Shown: positions 1 through 9,404 of the stretch, in pieces
Position numbering within the stretch: position 1 is the first letter of the stretch
How the letters are laid out: the number at the start of each line of letters is the position of its first letter
DNA from: Molanna angustata
Taxonomy: Eukaryota > Arthropoda > Insecta > Trichoptera > Molannidae
Assembly (NCBI GenBank): GCA_963576475.1
Contig: OY754980.1
Coordinates: 30,549,563-30,613,562 of the forward strand
Direction: 5' to 3'
DNA: 64,000 nt
Program-made: the position numbers and the translations under genes
The notes under the pieces: model-generated
Databases searched by the model: none
Seen by the model: only the letters and a program-made list of their open reading frames with translations
Told to the model about the DNA's origin: nothing

Positions 1-671
1 ACTAACTTTCCGACTTTTGACCTGTGAAAACTGTCGATTCATTTGGTATTTTGATGAAATTGAAATATTTTGTATTTCTTACAAAGTAAACATAACCATG
101 CATTTCCGGCTGAGATAGAATGGTGTCGCGTTCGATTACATCTACATACCTTCCCCAAATAGAGTAACATCATGATGGTATGTATATTATTAATTTATTT
201 TGGTAAAATAATCTTTGTGTTTTGCAAAATATTTCAAACTTTACAAACATGTATTATGTATGACTGGGTATAAACAAAACGATATAATCTTCATACCAGA
301 CACATAACTTAGATAAATTTATTTGAGACAAAATCAATTACTTAAGCTAATGTACAACTTACATTATCCTCGGCAGTATATATGACAATATTTACAAAAA
401 TATACCTAACGATGATGTTTTTATGTAAGTCTACAATATTTTCAATATTTTAGAAGTTTTTCTGTCATAAAAAAATAATATCATAAAATTCGCGACGAAA
501 ACATTTGTCACACGTCCAAACTGTTAACAAGTATGTAGTTAGAAATATCGAAGCAGTTGTAATTTTTTTAAAGAAATAAAAAAAATGTAACATGAAACAC
601 AGTTGTTTTATAGAATATTATTAAAAAAAAACTTAAAATAAGAGGAGAAATTACACCAAGTTTACTTATTT
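1..671. other. AT-rich sequence, no gene seen
   Basis: No convincing coding frame or RNA gene was found. The motif ATGATGGTATGTAT near 171-184 resembles the 3' ends of repeat family B and of the RTE-like elements elsewhere in the window, so part of this stretch may be an old retroelement 3' end. Confidence 0.4.
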
Positions 672-1160
672 GATATTTTTATTGACAAACTTTTTAACAT
701 CTCAATAGGGACGAAGTTGGAATATTATAGAAGAACTAGGAACTCAAGGAACCTACAAGGCTTACGACTTGTCATCGGCTGGTTTACGTGATCACTTTAT
801 GCGCTTGCGCAACGTTCACCAACTATGCCTTCTTATTGAGTTCCCTTATCAATGTTATTTATGAAAATTCTATATATTTGAATAATGTGTAACAATTCAC
901 CTGAAAATAAGGAATTATACTATTGCCATCTATGAAGCAACGAAGAAATCTTTTTTGTAACGCCATCTTTTGAGAAATTAGTTTATTTGTAAACAATGAA
1001 AGCAACAGTCCTTAAAAAGGATAGTCCTTGTAAACAGGTCTTAAGACCTGTAGAGTGTAGGTGCTTGAGTTCCTGGTTCTTCTATAATATCGCAACTTCG
1101 TCTCTATTGAGATGTTAAAAAGTTTGTCAATAAAAATATCATTTGACTTCCGACAGGGAA
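672..1160. repeat. Foldback element, family A copy 1
   Basis: The two ends are inverted copies of each other over about 80 bp: 672-755 pairs with 1057-1140, including ATCTCAATAG-GACGAAGTTG at the left and its complement at the right. The same interior text (TTTATGCGCTTGCGCAACGTTCAC) recurs at 13490, 26470, 48030 and 48510. The tail GACTTCCGACAGGGAA just beyond the right end belongs to the same family. No transposase frame is present, so this is a non-autonomous foldback or MITE-like element of unassigned superfamily. Confidence 0.75.
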
Positions 1161-1199
1161 ATGCCCATCACAACAAGCTTCTCGAGGCATTCTGATTCC

Positions 1200-1285
1200 C
1201 TTCTATTTATTTATTTATTTAAAGGACAACATACAGCATATAATAAATTATAAAACATAAAGATACAGCAGCTCTATCGACCTGC
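1200..1285 (-). mobile_element. Probable LINE 3'-end scrap
   Basis: TTTATTTATTTATTTAAAGGACAACATACAGC reads on the minus strand as a 3' UTR ending in an AAAT tail, the pattern seen at several LINE 3' ends here. No coding part is attached, and the assignment is tentative. Confidence 0.3.
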
Positions 1286-1311
1286 TTGGAGTATCTATAA
1301 CGAACCAATTA

Positions 1312-1887
1312 CACTACAAGGGCTCCATCGAAGCTAAGGTGAAACTCGCCTCCAAAAAAATGAGCGTACTATATAGAGCGCGCAGATATTTTACTAAGAC
1401 CCAGATCTGTATACTCTACAAAGCGCAAATACGCCCAATTATTGAATATGGTAGTCACCTCTGGAGTGGCGCCCCCCAATACCTACTGAATACCCTCGAC
1501 GCTGTCCAAAGGCGTGCTATACGTCTGATTGATGATCCACCACTGACTGATGGATTGCAATCACTAGAACACAGACGCAGAGTCGGTATTTTAAGTTTAT
1601 TCTATAGATACTACCACGGGAATTGCTCAGAAGAACTTGCATCTTTGGTCCCTCCTCCACCCACTCGCAACAGAGTCACTCGCTTCACTCAATCGCAGCA
1701 TCCATTCACAGTGGACCTTCAACATATACGAACAAGTCGCTTCTCGAACTCCTTTATTAATACAGCAGCCCGACTGTGGAACGATCTTCCGAATTCAGTG
1801 TTTCCATCTTCGTACAACCCGGGTCTTTTTAAAATCCGAATTAATAAACTCTTTTCTAGATTGCAAACCCCTCCCAACGCTACGTAG
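1312..1887 (+). pseudogene. Jockey-type LINE reverse transcriptase, C-terminal remnant
   Basis: This open frame encodes the last ~190 residues of a non-LTR retrotransposon ORF2, downstream of the catalytic reverse transcriptase core. Recognisable pieces are the thumb segment (IRPIIEYGSHLWSG, then LDAVQRRAIRLI) and the terminal block with AARLWNDLPNSVF and PGLFKIRINKLF. The frame stays open upstream of the first GTG (1339) to about 1312. The endonuclease and catalytic domains are missing, as expected for 5' truncation at integration. It is followed by a short 3' UTR and a poly(A) run at 1955-1969. A diverged relative lies at 32775-32930. The fragment cannot encode an active enzyme. Assignment to a Jockey-like lineage rests on recalled family patterns. 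Confidence 0.8.
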
Positions 1888-1969
1888 TGCGCTTCTTCGG
1901 AAGAGTAAAATGGACCCAAATCCTAATAGCTGGCGTCCCCTAAGTAGACATGTTAAAAAAAAAAAAAAA
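1888..1969 (+). other. 3' UTR and poly(A) of the 1312-1887 LINE
   Basis: A short untranslated tail ends in 15 A residues (1955-1969), marking the 3' end of this retrotransposed copy. Confidence 0.65.
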
Positions 1970-2554
1970 TTTGATTATGAATCAATCCAATTACAGGTTG
2001 TCGCTGAAGTTATTGTAGTATATTAAGATATATTAGGAATGGTTACATATTATGGTGAGATATTGTGTGAATGATGTGTGAAATTGCATATATAAATGTG
2101 TCAGTATAATTATAATAATAATAATAATAATAATTGTTTATTTACTTTTTAAAACAAATTACATTGGAACAATATTGAATGTATACAAAGAAAAAATAAT
2201 AATATGTACAATATATATATGAATAAGTATATAATACATGAATTAAACCATTTTTGTGGTAGGTATATAGGGTGTGTTCCACTTTTTACCTTTGTCTGCC
2301 TAACTAGGAATAATTCCCGTTTTAAGGCAGCCAATTTATTTTTTGTTTATTTTATAGTTTTCTTCCGAAACAAATATATGTTCTGAATGATGAAAACATT
2401 ATTAAACAATATATCTAAATGCTGCACCCTTTAATAAAAAACAAAAAAATATTTTACTTAAGAAACAGATTGACCATAAGTATCTAGTAGATTAAGTCAG
2501 ATAGTATAGATTTGAAACATAATAATAGTAATAATAGTAAAAATAAAAAAAATA
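1970..2554. other. AT-rich spacer with AAT repeat
   Basis: An ATA/AAT microsatellite lies at about 2109-2134. The rest is low-complexity AT-rich DNA. Short frames of about 60 codons on both strands lack any family signature. Confidence 0.5.
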
Positions 2555-2563
2555 TTAAATGAT
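2555..2563. repeat. Target-site duplication, left copy
   Basis: TTAAATGAT directly precedes the poly(T) that is the poly(A) tail of the minus-strand LINE. The same nine bases occur at 8065-8073, just past the element's 5' end. Confidence 0.65.
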
Positions 2564-2578
2564 TTTTTTTTTTTTTTT

Positions 2579-2681
2579 CATGGAACAAACTACAAATCAC
2601 ATCAACTGGAAAAGCACTTATTTACACAAAAAAAAAAAAAAAATATATATCAAGATATACAAAGTAAAGTGTATGAAACAT
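2579..2681 (-). other. 3' UTR of the full-length LINE
   Basis: About 100 bp between the ORF2 stop codon and the poly(A) tail. It contains an AT run near 2627-2650. Confidence 0.6.
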
Positions 2682-5630
2682 TTAAACATATATATACGTT
2701 AAGTTTAGTTCTGATTGTTTTCTTCCAATGTTTATAAGCCAGTTTTTTATATATTTTTTTAGGAGAGGTATACTCATACTTTTACAATCACTAGGTAGGG
2801 AGTTATATATTCTTGGACCCAGGAAAGTATAATGGTTTTGTCCAAAAGTCTTGTAGGTTTTTTTTATATATAGTAGACCTCTGTTACTAGACCTTGTTTC
2901 GTATACATTATTTTGTGTTGTAAACATAGTATTATAATAGATATGCACATAAAGAATTATTTTTTGAATGTATACTTGTCTCACATCTAAAACACCAAAT
3001 TCCTTAAATAGGTCATCACTTGGATATCTGTAAGGTTTATTTAAAATGACTCTCAAAATTGATTTTTGTGCTTTTTCTAAGGGATCCAGAATAGATTTGT
3101 AAGTTCCTCCCCACCCAATTATACCATATCCTAAGACTGAATTGCAAAGTGCATAATATAATTGTTTAACCTGAGTGACGTTAAGAATGGATCGAACCGA
3201 TAAAAATATAAATATTAATTTCCTGATTCTATTTGATAAGCATTCTATATGTGAATCCCATTTCAAAAAGTTATCAACAATTATTCCAAGATATTTAATT
3301 TTTTCAACTGGTTCTAGGTTAACTGTGCTTACAGTGATATCTGAATTTATTGTTTTGATTTTTATATTCATATTTATCTTAGGTTGTCCTGCATTCGTTG
3401 CACTAAATCTTAAGTATTTCGTTTTTTCAGCGTTGAGAGTTAAAAGATTATTGTCTAACCAACTTTTTACCAGATTAATTCCACTTTCCGCCTCTTTGTG
3501 AACTTCAATCCAACTATTTCCACTGAAAATTAAAACAGTATCATCGGCGAATGTTATGATATTCCCATTTATTTTTTTAGCACATAGTTCGTTAATGTAA
3601 ATTATAAATAGCAAAGGACCTAGGGTGCTACCCTGTGGTACTCCATACTTGATATCATAACATTCGCTAATTTCGTTTCCTATCTTGACTTGCTGTTTAC
3701 GATCTTTTAGGAAATTTTCTAGCCACACAAGAAGATTTCCTTCAATACCTTTATTTTTTAATCTTTTAACAAGAATCTTATGGGAGATGGTGTCGAAGGC
3801 CTTTGCTAAGTCTAAAAATACTCCTATGCATTTTTTTCCACTATCTACGTAAGAAGTTATCAGTTGGGTGAGTTTAGAAATAGCGCATTCAGTTCCGAAT
3901 CCTTTTCGAAAACCATATTGATTATTTGATAACAGGTTATTTGATTCTAAATATTTACTTATGCGGTTCTTTGCTACTTTTTCGATAATTTTAGATATTG
4001 TATTGAGGAGTGATATAGGTCTGTAGTTTTTAATGTGGTCTTTATTGCCTCCTTTGAAAATAGGGATTACAATAGCTGTTTTCAGATGTGCGGGGAAAAT
4101 TCCAGTTTGAAAGCTCAAATTAAATATATAGGTGAGTGGCAGAGCAATAAATTCTTTTATTCTTTTTAGAAGTATTGTTCCAATCTTGTCAGTACCTACG
4201 GAGTAAGATAGCTTTAAATTTTTAATTTCGTTTATTACCTCTTCTGTGGTGGTTGATATATATTTTAATTTTGTTGTTATTTTTGTGGTTTCTATATTAT
4301 TTGATAAAATAGTTTCTGTTGTTTTTAATCCATTTAATATATCCGTTGCTAAATTTGATCCAGTGGACACAAAACATTCGTTTGCATAGTTCGCCATTTG
4401 TTTTTCGTTCATGAAGTCTTGTCCTTCCGTATTTTTTAAATTATCTACATAAGAAATATTCTTTTTTTGAGTATTCGACATTTTTCTTATTGTCTGGTAC
4501 AATTTTTTTGCAGTACAAGAAGGATCATTAATTATATTTTTATAATAATTTTGTTTACACATTTTAATTATATTTTTGCAGATATTTCTATAAAATTTAT
4601 ATCTGTTTTGTAAACAAATATTATTTTTATCTTGAGTACTTTTTTTATGTAATTGATTACGTTTGTGGATGCAATTTATAACTCCTTGAGTTATCCATGG
4701 TGTTAATTTAATTGTTTTGTTGGTTATCTTTTTATTGATACTGCATTTATCTATATATAAATTTAACTTTGTAATAAATACTTCCATAGCTGAGTCAGTA
4801 TTTTTTTCTCTGAGAACGTCTAGCCATGTTTCTTTAGAAATATCCTCAACAATCTTATTGTAATTTATTTCTATTAAATTTTTTCCATCTTTGCTGTTTA
4901 TTTTTGGATGATTTTTTTGGTTAATGCATATTACTGTTGAAAAATGATCTGTTATATTAGTATTTATAATGAATGATTTGTATTCATTTAAATTTTTTAT
5001 GTTAATATGATCAACGCAAGATTTACTATTTCCTTGTGCTCGAGTGTAATTATTTATAGAAGGATAAAAATTATTTTCTGAGAGGAAATTTAAATAATCG
5101 TTTGCTTGTCTATGTTTTTCATGCATAATATTGATGTTTAAGTCTCCAATTATTAATTGAGATTTAAATTTTTTTATTTTAGAGATATTTGTTTGTAGTT
5201 CATCTAAAAAGTTGTCAATATTTTGTATACTGGGTGATCTATAGATTGCTAAAATACACAAGTTTTTATTTATAATTATTTTGAAACAGTTAGAGAAGTT
5301 CATTTTTATTTCCTCCATGTTCACATCCGTTCCTTCCTTTACATATACTACTAGACCACTATTTTGATTGAAGAAATTCGTAGAGTGTACTTCCTGGTAG
5401 TTATTAATTTGTTTACTTGTATAGATATTCGAAATCCAACATTCACTCAATATCACAACATCGAACATAAAATCCAGACCATTTAGGAAAATCACAAATT
5501 CATCGAAATTCTGGGTAATGCTCCGTATATTTTGGTGTATTATTTTTAATCTATACTTCGACAAATCGTAGTTCCCTATAAGCCTTGGATCGTCTATAGT
5601 ACAAGCTTGTTGATTATGTTCGATTTCCAA
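2682..5630 (-). CDS. LINE ORF2: endonuclease and reverse transcriptase
   Basis: ORF2 nicks target DNA and reverse-transcribes the element RNA. Numbered from the TTG at 5630, the apurinic-type endonuclease shows N34 (HQNIRS), E63 (LSECW), D163/N165 (GDLNIN) and D228-H229 (TDHFS). The reverse transcriptase shows FKGG near 526, YRPISLLN near 536, motif A FLDLAKAFD (catalytic D607), motif B GVPQGS (663-668) and motif C FADD (694-697). A C-terminal thumb and tail follow. At 982 residues the length is normal, and no frameshift interrupts it. The start is odd. The frame is open up to 5663, where an in-frame TAA (5664-5666) stops it. The first ATG inside is codon 55, already within the endonuclease. 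The listed start is therefore a non-AUG placeholder. It lies 687 bp downstream of ORF1. Confidence 0.9.
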   Translation of the reverse strand: MEIEHNQQACTIDDPRLIGNYDLSKYRLKIIHQNIRSITQNFDEFVIFLNGLDFMFDVVILSECWISNIYTSKQINNYQEVHSTNFFNQNSGLVVYVKEGTDVNMEEIKMNFSNCFKIIINKNLCILAIYRSPSIQNIDNFLDELQTNISKIKKFKSQLIIGDLNINIMHEKHRQANDYLNFLSENNFYPSINNYTRAQGNSKSCVDHINIKNLNEYKSFIINTNITDHFSTVICINQKNHPKINSKDGKNLIEINYNKIVEDISKETWLDVLREKNTDSAMEVFITKLNLYIDKCSINKKITNKTIKLTPWITQGVINCIHKRNQLHKKSTQDKNNICLQNRYKFYRNICKNIIKMCKQNYYKNIINDPSCTAKKLYQTIRKMSNTQKKNISYVDNLKNTEGQDFMNEKQMANYANECFVSTGSNLATDILNGLKTTETILSNNIETTKITTKLKYISTTTEEVINEIKNLKLSYSVGTDKIGTILLKRIKEFIALPLTYIFNLSFQTGIFPAHLKTAIVIPIFKGGNKDHIKNYRPISLLNTISKIIEKVAKNRISKYLESNNLLSNNQYGFRKGFGTECAISKLTQLITSYVDSGKKCIGVFLDLAKAFDTISHKILVKRLKNKGIEGNLLVWLENFLKDRKQQVKIGNEISECYDIKYGVPQGSTLGPLLFIIYINELCAKKINGNIITFADDTVLIFSGNSWIEVHKEAESGINLVKSWLDNNLLTLNAEKTKYLRFSATNAGQPKINMNIKIKTINSDITVSTVNLEPVEKIKYLGIIVDNFLKWDSHIECLSNRIRKLIFIFLSVRSILNVTQVKQLYYALCNSVLGYGIIGWGGTYKSILDPLEKAQKSILRVILNKPYRYPSDDLFKEFGVLDVRQVYIQKIILYVHIYYNTMFTTQNNVYETRSSNRGLLYIKKTYKTFGQNHYTFLGPRIYNSLPSDCKSMSIPLLKKYIKNWLINIGRKQSELNLTYIYV

Positions 5631-5663
5631 CTCTTGTAAATACTGCAGATTCGCGCCTTTAAT

Positions 5664-5879
5664 TTAATATTTATCTATGAATTTATAACTATGTATCAAA
5701 TATATTTGATGTATGGGTACATAAATATCTTCAAATAGTCCGAACAACATACAAAAACACAGCAAAAAATACATCCACGCATTCCGATGTAGCTGATCAC
5801 TACCATTCGGTCGGAGCCTTCCACTTTCATTGCAAACCAGCTTTACATTTCTGAGACAAAATAAAAAAGGTGACATCAA
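5664..5879 (-). other. Short frame upstream of and in phase with ORF2
   Basis: This 71-codon ATG frame ends at the TAA at 5664-5666 and is in exactly the same phase as ORF2, which resumes at the next codon. Its middle portion is charged (GRLRPNGSDQLHRNAW), unlike the T-rich spacer around it. It could be the true N-terminus of ORF2 cut by one nonsense change, or just spacer. No family match is recognised. Confidence 0.35.
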
Positions 5880-6317
5880 TTGATCAACACAAATTGATCA
5901 ACTTTGTGAGGTGCAAAGAAGCATTTAGAATTGAAAAAAAGATTAACATGCATGTTTGACGGTCAACGTCATTGATATAGTATTGGTTCAAGTGTGTTGG
6001 ACAAAGCGGAGATCGCAAGCAATTATTGTTAAATGAATCACAATATTTTGATATTTTTAGAAATAAAAAACATAATATATCTTCCCTGTCAAAAACAATT
6101 GTTTTGTCTTCTCGGCAGCAAGAAGTATAAATAAAATTCGCAGTGAAATTAAATAAAAGAAATAATAAGCACTGACAGTAAATACATACAATAAAAAATA
6201 GTAAAAAATACAATAAAAGAAAAACGAAAACTCTGCTAGCAGCAGTGCCAGCAAGATGCATACAATAAGAAATATGAAAAAAAAACAATATGAAAAAAGG
6301 AAAGAAGTAAGAACAGC
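5880..6317 (-). other. Spacer between ORF1 and ORF2
   Basis: The element RNA is T-rich just after the ORF1 stop. A short direct repeat, AATTGATCAAC, occurs at about 5879-5889 and 5892-5902. No conserved protein is seen. The spacer is long for a LINE, where the ORFs usually lie close together or overlap. Confidence 0.5.
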
Positions 6318-7367
6318 TTAATTGTCTCGTGGTGGGGAACTTGTTGACACTATCTTGTTTTCCACATCCTTCTGACTTCGGATGTGAATTACTCTCGCCT
6401 TTTCTCTCTCTCTTACAAAAATCCGGCCGTGCTTGATCCAGACATAGCGAAAATTAGATTTTTTAGCCATTATTCTTGTATTTTTATAGATAATTTTATT
6501 TTCTACGGTTAGATGATCATTGAAGTAGAGGTCAGATTCATATTCCTTTAGTAAATTTCTCTTTGACTTTAACATCCTTAAAAACTCCTCCTTCCTCCGT
6601 TGTGAAGTCATACTGATTATGACAGTTGAAGGTTTGCCATCCCTGCGGAATGAAGAACGCTTTATATAATCTACATCGCCATCCCCGAGATCGAAGCCAA
6701 TCTTATCCGCAATTTTTTTAATATGTAAGTATAAGTTTTCATCCGGCTTTGTCTGTAGACCAAACAACTCAATGTTCTTTGATAGAGCCTCCTGATGCAG
6801 TACATTGTTCCTTTCCCTGTACTCTGCAACTGCCATTTTCAAGGTATTAATTTCACAAACATAAGCTTCGCTGCCCCTCACTGTCTCCTCAAGCTGTGAA
6901 ACTCTTTGTTTTAGTTGAGAATTTTCATCAGACAAATAATTCAGTGTTGCTTTAATCTCCTCCATAGAAGTTGTCATCTCCCTCCTCAGTGCACCCAGCT
7001 CTACTGAAAGCATTTTCTGAATTTTTTGTGATATATCATCAGATATTTTTTTAGACAAGGCTTCCATATCTGGTGTCTCAAACGCATTCCTAATTTTTAA
7101 GGGTAAAGTTTTCTTATTTGAGTCACTTTCATCCAGTGGAACCGAAATAATATGTTCCTTGACTGGTGTATCTGAGTTATCACCCCTTCGCTTCTTTGTT
7201 TTTTTGCAACACGGACACTTCCAATTTGATTTATTGTCTTTTGACATCTTCTTATAGTTATCATGTGTTATATTCAAACATAGAAAATGATATATATTCG
7301 AACATTCCATGCATTCTAGTTGCTCCTCAATCTTCACCCTCTTCTCACAAGCATAGCAAAAATTCAT
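6318..7367 (-). CDS. LINE ORF1: PHD-finger, coiled-coil RNA-binding protein
   Basis: This is the 349-residue ORF1 protein, expected to coat element RNA and carry it to the nucleus. The N-terminus is a C4HC3 PHD-type zinc finger with C4/C7, C19/C22, H27/C30 and C51/C54. A basic stretch (KKTKKRRGD) follows. Residues about 100-190 form a heptad-rich coiled coil (NSQLKQRVSQLEETV), probably for oligomerisation. The C-terminal third (IADKIGF, YIKRSSF, TSQRRKEEFL, YFNDHLT) matches the RRM/C-terminal-domain style shared by many LINE ORF1 proteins. The ATG at 7367 gives a complete zinc finger, which supports this start. The frame is undamaged. Confidence 0.85.
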   Translation of the reverse strand: MNFCYACEKRVKIEEQLECMECSNIYHFLCLNITHDNYKKMSKDNKSNWKCPCCKKTKKRRGDNSDTPVKEHIISVPLDESDSNKKTLPLKIRNAFETPDMEALSKKISDDISQKIQKMLSVELGALRREMTTSMEEIKATLNYLSDENSQLKQRVSQLEETVRGSEAYVCEINTLKMAVAEYRERNNVLHQEALSKNIELFGLQTKPDENLYLHIKKIADKIGFDLGDGDVDYIKRSSFRRDGKPSTVIISMTSQRRKEEFLRMLKSKRNLLKEYESDLYFNDHLTVENKIIYKNTRIMAKKSNFRYVWIKHGRIFVREREKARVIHIRSQKDVENKIVSTSSPPRDN

Positions 7368-8064
7368 TTCAGTTAATTAATGTATAATATTATACTAAAA
7401 TGAATGTATATGGTAAGATGTAGGTAACTACTCAAGGCAATCCCTGCGTACCTATGTATGTATAATATTAAACTAGGTAGTGCTATGTGGGTATTTTGAT
7501 AGAGTTGTATATAGTTATTATGGAAAATATGTTATATGCCCGATTATTAGGTTAACCAAATATTTCTTACTATAGTCCTCGCTGACTTTTTTTACCAGTT
7601 TTTTAAGGGCTTTCCAGCTATTATAATGTTCGTATTCTTTCTCTTTGAACAAAGGCGGCACCTCACAAAAATGTGTTTTCTCGAGACTTATTTGAGTATA
7701 ACTTGTTTCATAAGATGTCAAATGAAAAAGTATAAATGCAAATCAACTCACATTTTAATGAGGAATTCGAAAATACCAAAAAAAAATTTCCTGGAAAACT
7801 TTTGGAAAATTTTTTAACATGAAAATGCGATTTTTCTCGCTTTCCGTGAAAGTAAGGTCACAGGTCTCACGAAGTATTATTTGTGGTTTAATGAGTTCTA
7901 TTAAACGACACTATTCCCAAATCTGTACTCACTCTCCAACGAACAGCGTTCTCACTTTACTAAGTCACTTTCACGCTTTTTGGAGTTTTTTAACAATTTT
8001 TCGTAATTTCCTCCACTTTCACAAAAAACCACACTGATCACTGAATTTCCCGTTTCCTTACGAG
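7368..8064 (-). promoter_or_regulatory. 5' UTR and presumed internal promoter of the LINE
   Basis: This is the ~700 bp between the upstream target-site duplication and the ORF1 start codon. Full-length LINEs carry their RNA polymerase II promoter inside the 5' UTR. TCAGTG motifs near 8031-8046 on the minus strand could serve as an initiator, but the exact start site is an inference. Short frames here have no family signature. Confidence 0.45.
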
Positions 8065-8073
8065 TTAAATGAT
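8065..8073. repeat. Target-site duplication, right copy
   Basis: TTAAATGAT matches 2555-2563 exactly and marks the 5' boundary of the minus-strand LINE. Confidence 0.6.
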
Positions 8074-8360
8074 ATATAGATTGTATATGTTCCACAACTT
8101 TTAACCGATAAATTTGTTATTTCACTTATAAGTTTCAAAGAACAAAAAAAGTACGTCCGTATGTATGGACGATTCCATATATGAATTAAGTGTTAAATTT
8201 GATTATGACGATGAAATTTTAAGTTTGATATATTTTTTAAATGTGGGGGCGCTAAGTAAGAATATGTCAATCTCTTGGAAATGCCTATTATATGTATTAC
8301 AGATTCTGTACATTGTTGCATGTTGAGCATAGTTAGTGTGGAAAAGAGGAGTGTGTCTAG
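8074..8360. other. Unassigned AT-rich sequence
   Basis: No open frame or repeat family is recognised. It may be the 3' UTR of the LINE fragment at 8364-8600, which points toward it. Confidence 0.4.
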
Positions 8361-8363
8361 TGT

Positions 8364-8615
8364 CTACGGGTAGGTAGGGATGTTGAAAGATATATAATTT
8401 AATAGAGCAGGAGAATCAATTTTATTATTAATAATATTGTGGAGAAGCATCATATCAGATAGAGTACGTCTGTTTTCGAGTGAATCAATGCCATGGTAAA
8501 TCCTTGCCTCACGATACGATGCAATGTGTTCAAAGAATTGAAGGATACGTCTGTAACATATCGTCGATAGACGATCCTCGAAATAGATGATACAATGAGC
8601 AAAATAACATCTCAC
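8364..8615 (-). pseudogene. LINE reverse transcriptase C-terminal fragment
   Basis: The minus-strand frame contains YHGIDSLENRRTLSDMMLL and HNIINNKIDSPALLNYISF. This is the RT tail pattern in which a SL..RR segment precedes a short helix and a 'LL..I.F..P' block, as also seen at 50400-50981 and 51753-51983. The enzyme core is absent. It is a 5'- and 3'-truncated remnant of a Jockey/CR1-like element. Confidence 0.65.
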
Positions 8616-8765
8616 ATAGTTCAGCTATGAAGTTCACCGTCATTCTGAATGTTGCTTTATAAGGTGAGACGATATTGACGTATGGGGATACACGGACGTG
8701 TCGTATTTCGTACAGCGCACACCTGTCGTTGGTGACTTCACATTATGGGATATGTTGAAATGTAA
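8585..8765 (+). repeat. Dispersed repeat E, copy 1
   Basis: It shares AACATCTCACAT, AGTTCAGC, GAGGTTCACC-like and CGCACACCTGTCGTTGGTGA text with the loci at 11098, 11946, 14132, 20778 and 42496. More complete copies end in GATGGTATGAATGAATGAATT, which suggests a retroelement 3' end with a TGAA tail. It overlaps the end of the RT remnant. Confidence 0.6.
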
Positions 8766-8799
8766 ATTTGGCAGTTTTGGCAGAGGAAATTTTCTACAC

Positions 8800-8984
8800 G
8801 GGTGTTGGCAGAGCGGTAATGGCGCTGGGCTTGTAATCCAATGGTCGCGAGCTCGAATCCTGCCACTACCGATTTCGTTCACCTATAGCTTAAGCATTTA
8901 TGAAAAATTTAGGGAATGTATGAAGAAGTATAATATGTGCCTACTTGTTACAAGGACATATTCATTCTTTAAAAAAAATATTTA
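8800..8984 (+). mobile_element. tRNA-derived SINE, copy 1
   Basis: The tRNA-like head starts GGGTGTTGGCAGAGCGG (A box) and carries GAGCTCGAATCC (B box, one base off the consensus). It is followed by the shared body CCGATTTCGTTCACCTATAG and the ACAAGGACATATTCATT end. This is the most diverged of the five copies. RNA polymerase III would transcribe it, and a LINE would supply the reverse transcriptase. Confidence 0.85.
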
Positions 8985-9234
8985 AGGTAACCCAATTTTT
9001 TTCCATCGTATCTACATCTAAAAAAATCGTTTAAAGAATCGAAATGATTTAAAGATTACCGCTATTTCATTTGAAGTTGAAAATTCATGACGATCAACAC
9101 TAGTTATTGTCAATCATATCTAGTCAGTTAAATTTTTGGCAGAGATTGCGATGAATAAAAAAGATGTGAGTACACAGAGTAAGGAATAAACAGAATTGAC
9201 ACAAGCTATGACTTCGGGCCAGGAGATTAGTAAT
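8985..9234. other. Unassigned AT-rich sequence
   Basis: No gene, tRNA or repeat relationship could be supported. Confidence 0.35.
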
Positions 9235-9404
9235 TAACAGTTAAAAAAATAACAAATAGATTCATAAGACTCCCGATGAGACGTACAAAGTTGGGTCAGA
9301 GCCACTATTCATTCCTAGGCGTAAAATGGTACAATGAGCTAGAAAGGAAACAAAAATTGAAACCTTCTGACTCACTGTTAGCTTTCAAGAAAAGGTTTAG
9401 ATAG
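9235..9404 (+). pseudogene. LINE RT C-terminal tail
   Basis: Frame 9261-9404 ends in a TAG and encodes RLPMRRTKLGQSHYSFLGVK, then WYNELERKQKLKPSDSLLAF and KKRFR. This is the classic end of a Jockey/CR1-like ORF2: a hydrophobic 'S..FLG...WN.LP' block, then a final basic helix. It is too short for the ORF predictor. The 3' UTR continues to about 9922. Confidence 0.6.

Larger units (their letters stand above)
2564..8064 (-). mobile_element. Full-length LINE, Jockey/CR1 group
   Basis: This is an apparently complete non-LTR retrotransposon of about 5.5 kb on the minus strand. In order it has a 5' UTR (7368-8064), ORF1 (6318-7367), a 687-bp spacer, ORF2 (2682-5630), a short 3' UTR and a poly(A) tail seen as T residues at 2564-2578. 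It is flanked by the direct repeat TTAAATGAT at 2555-2563 and 8065-8073. Such a copy would be transcribed to RNA, bind its own ORF1 protein and insert by target-primed reverse transcription. A PHD-type ORF1 is known from CR1-group elements, while the poly(A) tail is more Jockey-like, so only the wider group is assigned. The intact ORF1 and matching duplication suggest a young insertion. The start of ORF2 is irregular. Confidence 0.8.

Noticed and set aside
5884..6288. 134-codon minus frame between the two LINE ORFs
   Set aside because: Composition of T-rich spacer, no domain, out of phase with ORF2.
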